From positions 40,971-104,970 of the forward strand of contig JACPQM010000064.1 of NCBI GenBank assembly GCA_016190505.1: a DNA stretch of 64,000 nucleotides, in the 5' to 3' direction. Position 1 is the first letter of the stretch; every line of letters begins with the position of its first letter. This DNA comes from Chloroflexota bacterium. Its GTDB lineage: Bacteria; Chloroflexota; Dehalococcoidia; JACPQK01. Both the position numbers and the translations under genes were made by a program. Shown piece by piece: positions 1 through 8,347 of this stretch. The notes under the pieces are model-generated. The model was given only the letters and a program-made list of their open reading frames with translations. It searched no databases and was not told the DNA's origin.

Positions 1-657
1 CTTGGCATCGGCGGCCTCCTTGGGCAACACGGGGGAGCCGTAGAAGGACGCCATATACAGGTCCAGGATAGGGGCCGGACCGTCCGTGGTCACCTGCACC
101 GTGGTCGCATCCAGCGCCTTCGCCGACTTGACGTGCTCAGGCAAGCTGCCTAGCCCACGTCGCGGGGCCTCCATGGACCGCATCAGGCTGTAGGCCACGT
201 CCTCGGAGGTGAGCTCGCGGCCATTCACGGGGGGCTTGTTCTGGAACTTGATGCCCTGGCGCACCTTGATCTCGAAGGTAGTGTCGTTGATCCAGCGCCA
301 GCTCTCGGCCACCTCGGGGTTTATAGTGGCCTGGCAGGGCTCCTTCAAAGGGATACTAGTGGCCATGAGGCTGAATACGGCCTGGTAGGTCTCCCGGGTG
401 TCCCTGGCGCCGCCGGGCGTATAGTCGGGGTCCCAGCTCTGGGGATCGCCCCGCTTCATGACCACCAGCGACCCGCCGCGAACAGGCCCCTTGGCCGCTG
501 TTGGGGCAGCCGTAGGAGCCACGGTTGGGGCTGCGGTAGGCGTGGGTTTGCCCGGCGCCGCCGTGGGCACGGGCGTGGCCGTGGCTGCGGGACCACAGGC
601 TGCGACCACCAGCAGCAACACACCCATGATGGTGAGCAGACGCCTCTTCCCTAGCAA
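1..657 (-). CDS. ABC transporter substrate-binding lipoprotein (SBP family 5), partial, C-terminus outside window
   Basis: Only the N-terminal ~219 residues are present; the gene runs off the left edge. From a TTG start at 657 (GAGGTG lies 5 nt upstream) the protein begins with a lipoprotein signal peptide ending in VVAAC (Cys21), then a Thr/Ala/Pro-rich linker, then the family-5 start (GGSLVVMKRGDPQSWDP) and the motif GIKFQNKPPVNGRELTSEDV. An ATG at 627 is a possible alternative but would cut into the signal peptide. It is a paralogue of the binding proteins at 2764 and 4858 and would bind a peptide-like or other oligomeric solute outside the membrane. It lies downstream of the AMDase-like gene on the same strand, probably co-transcribed. 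No permease is visible. Confidence 0.85.
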   Translation of the reverse strand, partial: MLGKRRLLTIMGVLLLVVAACGPAATATPVPTAAPGKPTPTAAPTVAPTAAPTAAKGPVRGGSLVVMKRGDPQSWDPDYTPGGARDTRETYQAVFSLMATSIPLKEPCQATINPEVAESWRWINDTTFEIKVRQGIKFQNKPPVNGRELTSEDVAYSLMRSMEAPRRGLGSLPEHVKSAKALDATTVQVTTDGPAPILDLYMASFYGSPVLPKEAADAK

Positions 658-716
658 GTCAACACCTCGCGTTTCAAGAATCCTGGTTGCCAACAGAACG
701 CTGACCTCTCTCCCGG

Positions 717-739
717 CCTCTCCCCGACACGGGGAGAGG
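717..739. repeat. CTCTCCCC stem-loop repeat (family A)
   Basis: Perfect inverted repeat with 9-bp arms (CCTCTCCCC / GGGGAGAGG) separated by GACAC, between the AMDase-like gene and the partial binding protein. Related stem-loops occur at 4515, 34243, 40041, 42445 (inside carA), 61261, 61341 and near 63945. Confidence 0.75.
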
Positions 740-773
740 AGTTGGGATTCCCCTTTCCGCTTGGGGCTAGGGG

Positions 774-1613
774 TCAGGACGTGCCTCGGCTCAAGCTAGC
801 CAGTAGTGTGCCCCGGCCCGGGATGGCCTCGTGGACCTCGAGGCGGTAGAGGACCTCCCAGATCTGAGCGCAGAGGCTAGATATCACTGGCCTGTGCACA
901 TCCGCCTCTAGCGGTTGCAGTATGTCCATGGTAGTGACGCCCCCGCCGGAAATAACCACCGCCTCGGCCTTGGGCGCGTGCTTGGCCACCATCTTGGCGG
1001 CTTTGTAGACCAGGCCGATGGGGATTCGGCTATGGGGCGGGAACAGTGCGTGGTCCACCTCCTGGCGGTTAGCGAACAGGCCCTGCTGGATGAAGTGCTC
1101 CATGGCCACCACCTTGATTCCAGCATCCTCCAGGAACTTGGTGTACTTCTGGGCCAGGTCATCGGTATAGTAGGTGCAGGCCACCGCCACCGAGCCTAGC
1201 CCCAGCTTCTTGAGCGAGTCAATGACTGCCAGGCCCATCATGACGTAGGGGATGCCGGTCATCTTCTCAATCTTGGCGTGAAGCTCTCGCGTGAAGCGCA
1301 GGCCGTCAGCCACCACGAAAGAGAAGGGGGTGCCCGATTGGGCGATACAGTCCACCTGGGCTTCTTTGAGCGCGAGGCAGCAGTTCTCCAACTGCTGCGC
1401 TGCCTGGGCAATGTTCTCTGTGGTCAGCCCCTTGGCGAAGCCGGGGACATAGGTCATGGTCTGGCACACGGAAAAGCCCTGGGGGGCCACCCGCAGGAAC
1501 TCCATGGGGTCAGTGGATACGACGGGGGGTGAGATGAAGCCTACCCGGCCTCGCCAGCCGGGGTCCTGGAGCCATTGCACTGGGGTAGTGCCTGACGCCG
1601 CCTCTGGTGCCAT
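774..1613 (-). CDS. Arylmalonate decarboxylase-like protein of the Asp/Glu racemase superfamily, catalytic Cys apparently missing
   Basis: 279 residues; ATG preceded by AGGAGG. The fold signature follows arylmalonate decarboxylase: SGTPFSF in the first half (equivalent of GTSLSF), MTGIPYVMM, a CTYYTDDL segment, VVISGGGVTTMDI where AMDase has LSCGG, and a final VISSLCAQIWEVL. In AMDase the Cys of the LSCGG motif protonates the carbanion; here that position reads Gly. Decarboxylases and racemases of this family act on malonate- or amino-acid-type acids in the cytoplasm. The neighbour downstream is a solute-binding lipoprotein, so a role in using an imported acid is possible. The family call is firm; the reaction is not known, and loss of the Cys makes ordinary AMDase or racemase chemistry doubtful. 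Confidence 0.75.
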   Translation of the reverse strand: MAPEAASGTTPVQWLQDPGWRGRVGFISPPVVSTDPMEFLRVAPQGFSVCQTMTYVPGFAKGLTTENIAQAAQQLENCCLALKEAQVDCIAQSGTPFSFVVADGLRFTRELHAKIEKMTGIPYVMMGLAVIDSLKKLGLGSVAVACTYYTDDLAQKYTKFLEDAGIKVVAMEHFIQQGLFANRQEVDHALFPPHSRIPIGLVYKAAKMVAKHAPKAEAVVISGGGVTTMDILQPLEADVHRPVISSLCAQIWEVLYRLEVHEAIPGRGTLLASLSRGTS

Positions 1614-1775
1614 ACGTCCTCCTTCACACGAATCACCGGGTCAAGAGACAGGAAGTACCAAGGATAGTTTAGGGCGGCACAAGCGGAGCGTCAAGACGAG
1701 ACGACAGCCCAGAAGCACCATCTGCGCATTTGCCCAAGAACGCCATGGTTCACCAATATCCTCAACGCCGGCATA

Positions 1776-1805
1776 CGTAGCGGCAATTCATGAATTGCCG
1801 CTACG
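1776..1805. repeat. 30-bp perfect palindrome
   Basis: A self-complementary 30-mer with arms CGTAGCGGCAATTCA, in the 528-bp space between the AMDase-like gene and archease. It could fold as a hairpin in RNA. The GTAG/CTAC ends are shared with the palindromes at 1930, 6666 and 17929, while the centre differs. Confidence 0.85.
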
Positions 1806-1929
1806 CTTGTACCCAGCCACGCCGGTATAGGCGGCTTGGAGATCTGTCGGTGGATTTTGGACAGCCAAAATCCGCTACCTCTTATGTCTACCGGTAGGGC
1901 AGTTTTCTCACCCAGGTGGTGCACCAACG

Positions 1930-1959
1930 CGTAGGGGCGACCGGCCGGTCGCCCCTACG
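1930..1959. repeat. 30-bp perfect palindrome, GTAGGGGCG family (family B)
   Basis: Perfectly self-complementary, arms CGTAGGGGCGACCGG. The same GTAGGGGCG...CGCCCCTAC termini recur at 6666-6694 and 17929-17956, with a degenerate copy near 16413-16435. This marks a dispersed REP-like family. Confidence 0.85.
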
Positions 1960-2032
1960 GTTTGACCGGATCTCGGGGTGTCCCCAAGGCGCTGGGTTTT
2001 CCTGGTCTTCGTTTTTGATGGCGGATCAAGGA

Positions 2033-2100
2033 CAGGCTACAGGCTACGGGCTTTTGATATTGGGCACGCTCCCGAAGTCTGAAGCCCGAAGCCTGTAGCC
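2033..2100. repeat. Stem-loop repeat with CAGGCTACGGGCTT arms (family C)
   Basis: Arms CAGGCTACGGGCTT (2040-2053) and AAGCCCGAAGCCTG (2082-2095) pair at 13 of 14 positions. Word-level relatives occur at 9042-9265 and 51565-51700 (ctacagg, gaagcctg, cccgaagtctg). The rest of 1614-2141 holds only this element and the two palindromes above; no gene is seen there. Confidence 0.65.
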
Positions 2101-2141
2101 AGAATCGCCGGAGGCGTGTTGCCCTATACTGGAATCAGGCA

Positions 2142-2555
2142 ATGAAGAAGTACCGTCCCATCGAGCACACCGCCGACATCGGCCTGGTGGCCTATGGGCG
2201 TGACCTCGGAGAGTGCTTCTCCAACGCGGCCTGGGGCCTGTTCAGTTGCATCACCGATCTGCGCCGGGTGCGCCCCGAAGAAGTGCGAGAGGTGCGTGTC
2301 GAGGCGGGCGACACCGAGGCGCTGCTGGTGGACTGGCTTAACGAGCTACTTTTCCTCTTCGACTCAGAGGGGTTCTTGGGCCGGCGCTTCGATGTCGTAG
2401 AGATTGGAGATGGCCGCCTCCGAGCGCGGGTGTGGGGCGAGCGCCTGGACCCGGAGCGGCACCGGACGCGCATCGCGGTCAAGGCTACCACTTATCACCA
2501 GCTCCAGGTGGTGCAGCGGGACGGCTGGCGCGCCCGGGTCATATTCGACGTGTGA
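2142..2555 (+). CDS. Archease, RtcB cofactor protein
   Basis: 137 residues, usual archease length. Archease accelerates guanylation and multiple turnover of the RNA 3'-phosphate ligase RtcB in tRNA splicing or RNA repair. Seen in the sequence: the N-terminal HTADIG metal-site motif, VDWLNELLFLFD in the middle, VKATTYHQLQV and the C-terminal VIFDV, all family hallmarks. A TATACT -10-like box at 2125-2130 would place transcription start about 5-6 nt before the ATG, so the message may be nearly leaderless; no clear Shine-Dalgarno is present. rtcB itself lies 4.3 kb downstream on the same strand with two binding-protein genes between, so the pair is linked but not in an operon. Confidence 0.92.
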   Translation: MKKYRPIEHTADIGLVAYGRDLGECFSNAAWGLFSCITDLRRVRPEEVREVRVEAGDTEALLVDWLNELLFLFDSEGFLGRRFDVVEIGDGRLRARVWGERLDPERHRTRIAVKATTYHQLQVVQRDGWRARVIFDV

Positions 2556-2586
2556 GAGTTCTGGGTCTGGGGCTTCAGGGTTCCGC

Positions 2587-2615
2587 TTGACAGGTTCCGG
2601 CGAACCGGGTATAAG
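2587..2615 (+). promoter_or_regulatory. Predicted sigma70-type promoter for the binding protein at 2764
   Basis: TTGACA (2587-2592), 17-nt spacer, TATAAG (2610-2615). Predicted start near 2622 gives a leader of about 140 nt before the ATG at 2764. Confidence 0.65.
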
Positions 2616-2763
2616 TTACACATCGCCTCCACCCGGCGACACCCAGGCCTTGATGGACCAGCAGACGAGATTGGTCGCAGCCGAGGAGACCGCCTCGGGA
2701 TATGGTAGGTCCAGGGCACGGCAACTGACCTGCGCGCCGTGCGTTCCACATGGGAGGCCCAAT

Positions 2764-4497
2764 ATGAGGTGGCGTGAGAGACCCTATTCTGGCCACAGGC
2801 ATCTGTTCTCCTGGCTGGGCCTGGCAGCTTTGCTGCTGGCCTCCTGTGGCACGGCGGCCACGGCCACGCCCACCAGGCCCCCCGCCACAGCCACGCCGGT
2901 CAGTGCGGTGGCCACGGCGACACCGGCGGTAGCGGCTACACCGATACCCGCCGGGGACAAACCCCGCTATGGCGGCACACTTCGCATGGCCGTCCGGGAA
3001 GACCCACCGACCTGGGACCCCGCCGGGAGCCACGTTGACCCCGTGATCACTACCAAGACCCTCAACTTCAACAAGCTGTTCAATCTCGGGGACTACCCTC
3101 CGGTCAAGCAGTGTGCGGAGGGGCTCTCCCCGGTGCTGGTGGACACCTGGCGCTGGGTGGATGACACCACGGTGGAGATGACCCTGAAGAAAGGGATCAA
3201 GTTCCATGACAAGGCGCCGGTGAACGGCCGGGAAATGGTCGCCGACGACATTGTCTTCAGCATGGAACGCTACAAGCTCCTACCTTTCATGGCGGGCGTG
3301 TCCGGCAGGGTGAAATCCACCGAGGCCGTGGACAAATACACCTTCCGGATGAAGAGCGAGACGCCCTGGGGCGGCCTCGTCCTGGAGCTCATGGGCCACG
3401 ACTACGGGTTCTTCGTCATGGCCAAGGAGGCCGGTGGCGCCAAACAGGAGCTCTGGACAACGCCCGAGAAGTCGTGGATTGGCACTGGCCCCTTCTCCTT
3501 CGAGCGGTGGGTGCCTGGGGTGAAGTGGACTCTCAAGCGAAACCAGAGCTACTGGATGGAAGGTCTCCCCTACCTGGACGGGGTGGACATTGTGGTGATG
3601 CCTGACGTGACTACCCGGATGGCGGCCCTGCGCTCTGGCCAGCTCGACCTGCACGACCGGACACGTCCCCTCCAACTTCGGGAGCTGCAGACCACGGCCC
3701 CTCAGATCCAGATTCTCCCTTGTGCTGCCACCAGCAGCTTCCCGGGCATGTTCTATGCCAACACCAGCGGGCCTCCCTTCAACGATGTCCGGGTGCGGCG
3801 GGCGGTGTCCATGGCCATAGACCGCAAGACCATCGTGGATGTGGCCTATCTGGGGCAGGCGGTGGTCGCGGGTTTCATACGCCCGGGTCTCTCTTACGCC
3901 CTTAAAGTCGAGGAGTTCCCGCCCGAGGTCAGAAGGTACCTGGAGTACAATCCCGAAGAGGCCAAGAAACTCCTGGCCGAGGCCGGCTACGCCAAGGGCT
4001 TCAAGGCCGTGTTCAATGTCACTCCCCGCTACGAGGCACCTTACATGATGGTGGCGGAGATGCTGGCGCAGATGCTGGGTAAGGTGGGGATTACCGTGGA
4101 CATCAAGCCTACTGACTATGGCCTGTTCACCCGCACGGTGCTGGCTGCCGACTACCCGGTGGGGGAACTGGCCATGGCCCCCAGCCTGGCCATGACCCCA
4201 GAGGACGGGCATGCCCTGCGCGGACCGAGCAAGTACGGCGGCTCCACCAATCGAAGCATGGTCAAAGACCCGGAGTACGACAAGCTCTTTGACGAGTTTT
4301 CCGCCTCCAAGGACGAGGCCCGGCGGTCCGACCTGGCCCGCCAGCTCCAGGTCCGGGGTGCGGATATGGCCTGGCGCTGGACGTTGCCCTACCCCACCGA
4401 GGCCCTGGTGGCCCACCCCAAGCTGCGCAATGTCGTCAACCGGGCGGGCTTCCGAGACTTTGGGCCCATCATTCAGCAAGTGTGGTTCGCCCCATAG
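2764..4497 (+). CDS. ABC transporter substrate-binding lipoprotein, SBP family 5
   Basis: 577 residues from the ATG at 2764, which has GGGAGG just upstream and is followed directly by a lipoprotein signal peptide ending LLAS-Cys28; the frame is open further upstream but those codons lie above the signal peptide. A Thr/Ala/Pro linker follows, then the family-5 domain: YGGTLRMAVREDPPTWDP, GIKFHDKAPVNGREMVADDI, WIGTGPFSFERWVPG, and DVRVRRAVSMAIDRKTI. Such proteins capture peptides, nickel chelates, opines or sugars for Dpp/Opp-type importers. No permease or ATPase subunits lie nearby, so the ligand and partner transporter are unknown. The gene stop codon TAG abuts a repeat. Confidence 0.9.
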   Translation: MRWRERPYSGHRHLFSWLGLAALLLASCGTAATATPTRPPATATPVSAVATATPAVAATPIPAGDKPRYGGTLRMAVREDPPTWDPAGSHVDPVITTKTLNFNKLFNLGDYPPVKQCAEGLSPVLVDTWRWVDDTTVEMTLKKGIKFHDKAPVNGREMVADDIVFSMERYKLLPFMAGVSGRVKSTEAVDKYTFRMKSETPWGGLVLELMGHDYGFFVMAKEAGGAKQELWTTPEKSWIGTGPFSFERWVPGVKWTLKRNQSYWMEGLPYLDGVDIVVMPDVTTRMAALRSGQLDLHDRTRPLQLRELQTTAPQIQILPCAATSSFPGMFYANTSGPPFNDVRVRRAVSMAIDRKTIVDVAYLGQAVVAGFIRPGLSYALKVEEFPPEVRRYLEYNPEEAKKLLAEAGYAKGFKAVFNVTPRYEAPYMMVAEMLAQMLGKVGITVDIKPTDYGLFTRTVLAADYPVGELAMAPSLAMTPEDGHALRGPSKYGGSTNRSMVKDPEYDKLFDEFSASKDEARRSDLARQLQVRGADMAWRWTLPYPTEALVAHPKLRNVVNRAGFRDFGPIIQQVWFAP

Positions 4498-4546
4498 TCC
4501 CGAAGTGTCGGGATCTCCCCGTGTCGGGGAGAGGCAGGGAGAGAGG
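4498..4546. repeat. Two adjacent palindromes directly after the stop codon (families D and A)
   Basis: TCCCGAAGTGTCGGGA (4498-4513) starts at the first base after the TAG stop of the preceding gene. It is followed by TCTCCCCGTGTCGGGGAGA (4515-4533). They could serve as a transcript end, though no T-run follows. The rest of the 360-bp gap to 4858 shows only the putative promoter at 4777. Confidence 0.7.
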
Positions 4547-4776
4547 GCCCGAGCGCTGTTTTCATCCTCGGTGGTGACACTGGCAAGAGCCATGAAGGAT
4601 TACTTGGACATAGCGTACCTGGGTCCGACCTCCGGTTGGCTAGCCTTGTGCCCTGGTTTTCAAGACCAGGTCCCCGGGTGACGATGGGCACAAGCGGCTG
4701 GGCTATGCGTTTGATTCGAGCACGTGAACGCGGGAAAATAGGGCGGATTCGACCCTTGGCTTGTGGCGCCCGGTAC

Positions 4777-4805
4777 TTGACAGGACCGGACAGGGATTAT
4801 ACCCT
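4777..4805 (+). promoter_or_regulatory. Possible promoter for the binding protein at 4858
   Basis: Perfect TTGACA at 4777-4782. The -10 is ambiguous: TACCCT with a 17-nt spacer or TATACC with 15. The leader would be about 45-50 nt. Confidence 0.45.
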
Positions 4806-4857
4806 TAGCGCAACTGTGCGGGCACCGTACGGCGTACTCTGAACAGGGAGGTATACC

Positions 4858-6669
4858 ATGCCCTTGCACGTCCTGAGTTCTGGCCATCGCCGCCGGGTAC
4901 TGATAGCGGCGCTTGGCATATTGGCGTTGCTGGCTGCCGCTTGTGGCCCCGCCGCCACCGCCACACCCACCAGCGCTCCGCCCACCATCGCTCGGCCCAC
5001 GTTGGCGCCCACCTCGCCGCCGGTGACCGGGACTACACCTACTCCCACCAGGGCGGCCGGGGTAACGCCATCTCCGACTACTCCTACCCCCGCCCCCACG
5101 GCTGCCCCTCCTACTGGAGCGGCCGCTCCCAAGGCCGGGGGCGTATTGAAGACTTACCTCAGGTCTGAAATTGCGGCCTGGGACCCAGTGAAAGAGATCA
5201 CAGGTTCTTTCCACCTGCGTAGCGTGGAGAAGTCGGTGTTTAGCAGCCTCTTGGCCCGCTACGCCGAGGAAACGCCCTGCGCCGACGACTACAACCCGGT
5301 ACTGGTCAAGTCGTGGAAGTGGGTGGACAACACTACTCTGGAGGTAGTCCTTCAGCAGGGTATCAAGTTCCACAACAAGCCCCCGGTAAATGGGCGGGAG
5401 CTCACCGCCGAGGACGTCATCTGGTCCTGGCAGCGCATCCTGGCCGTCAACCCCCGTCTCCAAGCTGTCAAAGATGGTGTGAAGGAAATCGTGGCGGTGG
5501 ACCGCTACACGGTGCGCTTCATTACCAGCACACCATTGCCGGCTTTGCCTCCCGCGCTGGGCGAGAGCACTACCCCCAACATACTGGCCAAAGAAGCCGG
5601 AGATTTCGCCAAGGACGCCCAGTGGGGGGACTGGACGCTGCCAGAGAAGTCGTACATCGGCAGCGGCCCCTTCATGTTCAAGCAGAATGTGCCCGGGGTG
5701 AAGGTGGTGTTGGAGAAGCACCCCGACTACTTCAAGAAGGGACAGCCCTATTTGAACGGGGTGGAGTTCCACGTTCTGCCTGACATGAGCACGCGCACCG
5801 CCGCTCTTATCAGCGGCAAGATTGACGTCTGGTACGCTGAGGCACCTATTGCCCCTGTGCAGACGCTGCGCAAGACTGCCCCCCAGATGTGGGTCCAACA
5901 GTGTCCCTTGCTGCAAGTCCCTGTGATGGCCGTGGGCAGGACCGACCAGGCCCCGTTCAATGATGTGCGGGTCCGCCGGGCAGTCCTTCTGGCGATGGAC
6001 CAGGCGGGCATGATCAAGACTGCCTTCCTTGGGGAAGGCGCCCCATCAGGGGTATTGCCGGCCTTTGGCAGTGCTGTGTACCTGACCCCAAAGGAGTTCC
6101 CCCCGGAGCTGCGCAAGTATCTCGAGCCCAACCCTTCGGAGTCCAAGAAGCTGCTGGCGGAGGCTGGTTTCCCCAACGGCTTTGAGACAACTGTGACCTA
6201 TTACCCTGGCTATGGCTCCCCCTTCAACGAAATCACTGAGGCCTTTGTCTCGGCCCTTGCTGATGTGGGCATCAAGGCGAGGCAACGGGGCCTGGAGCGT
6301 GGTGCCTACAACACCACGAAGTCCACGGGCAACTTCGAGGGCATTCTGCTGACCAAGCAGCAGGTCTACGAGCCGACCTCGGCGTTCGATATGTTCTACA
6401 GCAAGACACCCCCAGCCTTGAATGTTGGGCGGACCAACGACCCAGAGCTTGACCCTCTCATCGAGGAGTACTGGCGGACCGTGGACAAGGACAAGTCCCT
6501 GGACCTGGCCAAGCGTATCCAGTACCGTATCCTGGACCAGGCCTGGAACTTCCAGCTCCCCGCCCAGTTCGACTACTCTATTGGCCATCCCTACGTGAAG
6601 GGCTACATCAAGGGTGGCTACGAGTCCACTACCGGTCCCAAGTTCGAGCGGGTCTGGCTGGACAAGTAG
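4858..6669 (+). CDS. ABC transporter substrate-binding lipoprotein, SBP family 5
   Basis: 603 residues; ATG preceded by GGGAGG. Signal peptide with lipobox LAAA-Cys29, then an unusually long (about 65-residue) Thr/Pro/Ala linker, then the family-5 domain with GIKFHNKPPVNGRELTAEDV, YIGSGPFMFKQNVPGVK and DVRVRRAVLLAMDQAGM. It is clearly a paralogue of the proteins at 1-657 and 2764-4497: the same block order and same linker style suggest local expansion. It acts outside the membrane, tethered by lipid; the ligand is unknown. The TAG stop forms the start of a family-B palindrome (6666-6694). Confidence 0.9.
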   Translation: MPLHVLSSGHRRRVLIAALGILALLAAACGPAATATPTSAPPTIARPTLAPTSPPVTGTTPTPTRAAGVTPSPTTPTPAPTAAPPTGAAAPKAGGVLKTYLRSEIAAWDPVKEITGSFHLRSVEKSVFSSLLARYAEETPCADDYNPVLVKSWKWVDNTTLEVVLQQGIKFHNKPPVNGRELTAEDVIWSWQRILAVNPRLQAVKDGVKEIVAVDRYTVRFITSTPLPALPPALGESTTPNILAKEAGDFAKDAQWGDWTLPEKSYIGSGPFMFKQNVPGVKVVLEKHPDYFKKGQPYLNGVEFHVLPDMSTRTAALISGKIDVWYAEAPIAPVQTLRKTAPQMWVQQCPLLQVPVMAVGRTDQAPFNDVRVRRAVLLAMDQAGMIKTAFLGEGAPSGVLPAFGSAVYLTPKEFPPELRKYLEPNPSESKKLLAEAGFPNGFETTVTYYPGYGSPFNEITEAFVSALADVGIKARQRGLERGAYNTTKSTGNFEGILLTKQQVYEPTSAFDMFYSKTPPALNVGRTNDPELDPLIEEYWRTVDKDKSLDLAKRIQYRILDQAWNFQLPAQFDYSIGHPYVKGYIKGGYESTTGPKFERVWLDK

Positions 6670-6694
6670 GGGCGAACCGGCGGCTCGCCCCTAC
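6666..6694. repeat. Family-B palindrome overlapping the stop codon
   Basis: GTAGGGGCGA...TCGCCCCTAC, imperfect centre; its first bases supply the TAG stop of the upstream gene. The same arrangement is seen at 17929-17956. Confidence 0.75.
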
Positions 6695-6737
6695 ACGTAG
6701 CCGGGGCGCTCCGATTGTCGGGGCGCCCCGGTTCACG

Positions 6738-6766
6738 TTTACGGGGCATGGGTGCTGTGGTACACT
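6738..6766 (+). promoter_or_regulatory. Predicted promoter for rtcB
   Basis: TTTACG (6738-6743), 17-nt spacer, TACACT (6761-6766). Transcription from here would start near 6773, which favours the ATG at 6849 over the in-frame ATG at 6768. Confidence 0.55.
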
Positions 6767-6848
6767 CATGGGGACTGAGGAACAGTCCACGCTGGTCACT
6801 CAGTCATGTCTGTATCGTCCAGTGGCGGTGTTGAAAGGGGTGGTGGTC

Positions 6849-8342
6849 ATGCTAAAGGAAGCGGTGGAGGAATGGATGGGCGCCGTCCGCAAGATTGACG
6901 ACTACCGCTGGGAGCTTCCCCAGAACTACAAGGAGGGCATGAACGTGCCCGGCCTGGTCTTTGCCGACGAGGAGATGATGCGAGTAATCGGCCGGGACCA
7001 GTCGCTGGAGCAGGTGGCCAATGTGGCCACGCTGCCAGGCATCGTGGGCCGGTCCATGGCCATGCCGGACATACACTGGGGTTACGGCTTCCCCATCGGG
7101 GGGGTTGCCGCCACCCGCGTGAATGATGGCGTGGTCTCGCCCGGCGGTGTGGGCTTCGACATCAACTGTGGTGTTCGCTTGCTGCGCACCGAGCTCACCG
7201 AGGTGGAGGTCCGCCCCAAGCTCCAGGAGCTCGTGGCCGCCCTGTACACCGCAGTGCCCTCAGGTGTCGGTGTGGGTGGGAAATTGCGCCTGGACGCCAA
7301 GGAGATAGACAAGGTCTTGCTCAACGGCGCCCTGTGGGCGGTGGAGCGCGGCTACGGCCTGCATGAGGACCTGGAGCTTTTGGAGAGCCAGGGCCGCCTG
7401 CCCGGCGCCGACCCCACCAAGGTTGGCTCCAAGCCCAGGCAACGGGGGGCGCCGCAGCTCGGGACGCTGGGCGCGGGCAATCACTTCCTCGAGGTCCAGG
7501 TGGTGGAGGACGTCTATCAGCCGGAAACTGCCCAGGCCATGGGCATACACGGCTATGGCCAGGTCCTGGTGATGATTCACACCGGTTCCCGTGGCTTGGG
7601 CCACCAGGTGTGTGAGGACTATCTCAAGGTCATGGATGGGGCGATCAAGCGCTACGGCATCCATCTCCCCGACCGGCAGTTGGCCTGCGCCCCCGTGAGC
7701 TCCCCCGAGGGGCAGGACTACCTGGCGGCGATGGCCTGTGGCGCGAACTTCGCCTGGGCCAACCGGCAGTGCATCACGCACTGGGTGCGAGAGGCCTTCA
7801 CCCAGGTCTTCCAGAAGTCGCCCCATGAGCTAGGCATCCGGACGGTCTACGACGTGGCCCACAATATTGCCAAGATCGAGGAACATGTGGTTCCTTCGCC
7901 AAGCTCAGGACAGGTTAGCAAGCGCGTGAAGCTGTGCGTCCACCGCAAGGGTGCCACTCGCGCGTACCCGGCGGGCCATCCCGAGATACCCGCCGCCTAC
8001 CAGGGCATCGGACAGCCCGTCCTCATCCCGGGGGACATGGGGCGCTACTCGTTCATCGCCGTGGGCACGGAGCAGGCCATGGCTGAGACCTTTGGCTCCA
8101 CCTGCCACGGGGCCGGCCGAATGCAGAGCCGGGCGGCGGCCATGCGCTCCCTCAAGGGGACGGACATACGGGGGCGCCTCGAGGCCAGGGGCATCGCAGT
8201 CCAGGCTGGCAGCTATCGGGGCTTGCTGGAAGAGGCTTCGGAAGCCTATAAAGACGTGGCCCACGTGGTGGACATCACGGAGAAGGCTGGCATCTCCCTC
8301 AAGGTGGTCAAGGTCAGGCCCCTGGGCGTTATCAAGGGTTGA
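6849..8342 (+). CDS. rtcB: RNA-splicing ligase RtcB with a repeat-derived insertion
   Basis: 497 residues from the ATG at 6849 (GAAAGGGG upstream). RtcB joins RNA 2',3'-cyclic phosphate or 3'-phosphate ends to 5'-OH using GTP and Mn2+. Visible motifs: DINCGVR (Mn ligand Cys107), GAGNHFLE, MIHTGSRGLGHQ, HNIAKIEEH, CVHRKGATRAYPAG, and GSTCHGAGR, which carries the His that is guanylylated. All metal and GMP residues are intact. Between HNIAKIEEHVV and KLCVHRKG, where homologues have a short loop, there are about 12 extra residues (PSPSSGQVSKRV). They are encoded by a copy of a dispersed repeat at 7893-7914, which keeps frame. Archease lies at 2142. Confidence 0.95.
   Translation: MLKEAVEEWMGAVRKIDDYRWELPQNYKEGMNVPGLVFADEEMMRVIGRDQSLEQVANVATLPGIVGRSMAMPDIHWGYGFPIGGVAATRVNDGVVSPGGVGFDINCGVRLLRTELTEVEVRPKLQELVAALYTAVPSGVGVGGKLRLDAKEIDKVLLNGALWAVERGYGLHEDLELLESQGRLPGADPTKVGSKPRQRGAPQLGTLGAGNHFLEVQVVEDVYQPETAQAMGIHGYGQVLVMIHTGSRGLGHQVCEDYLKVMDGAIKRYGIHLPDRQLACAPVSSPEGQDYLAAMACGANFAWANRQCITHWVREAFTQVFQKSPHELGIRTVYDVAHNIAKIEEHVVPSPSSGQVSKRVKLCVHRKGATRAYPAGHPEIPAAYQGIGQPVLIPGDMGRYSFIAVGTEQAMAETFGSTCHGAGRMQSRAAAMRSLKGTDIRGRLEARGIAVQAGSYRGLLEEASEAYKDVAHVVDITEKAGISLKVVKVRPLGVIKG
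7893..7914. repeat. CTTCGCCAAGCTCAGG repeat inside rtcB (family E)
   Basis: CCTTCGCCAAGCTCAGGACA... also occurs as CCCTTCGCCAAGCTCAGGGCA at 32043, and related forms lie at 44447-44515 and 45521-45538. Here it is in frame within a conserved gene. Confidence 0.8.
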
Positions 8343-8347
8343 TCCCC

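Noticed and set aside
3280..4593. 437-residue minus-strand open frame
   Set aside because: Antisense shadow of the binding protein at 2764, which has signal peptide, ribosome site and promoter.
6768..6848. N-terminal extension of RtcB from the ATG at 6768
   Set aside because: The predicted promoter -10 box ends at 6766, so this ATG would lie before the transcription start, and the added residues do not match the family.
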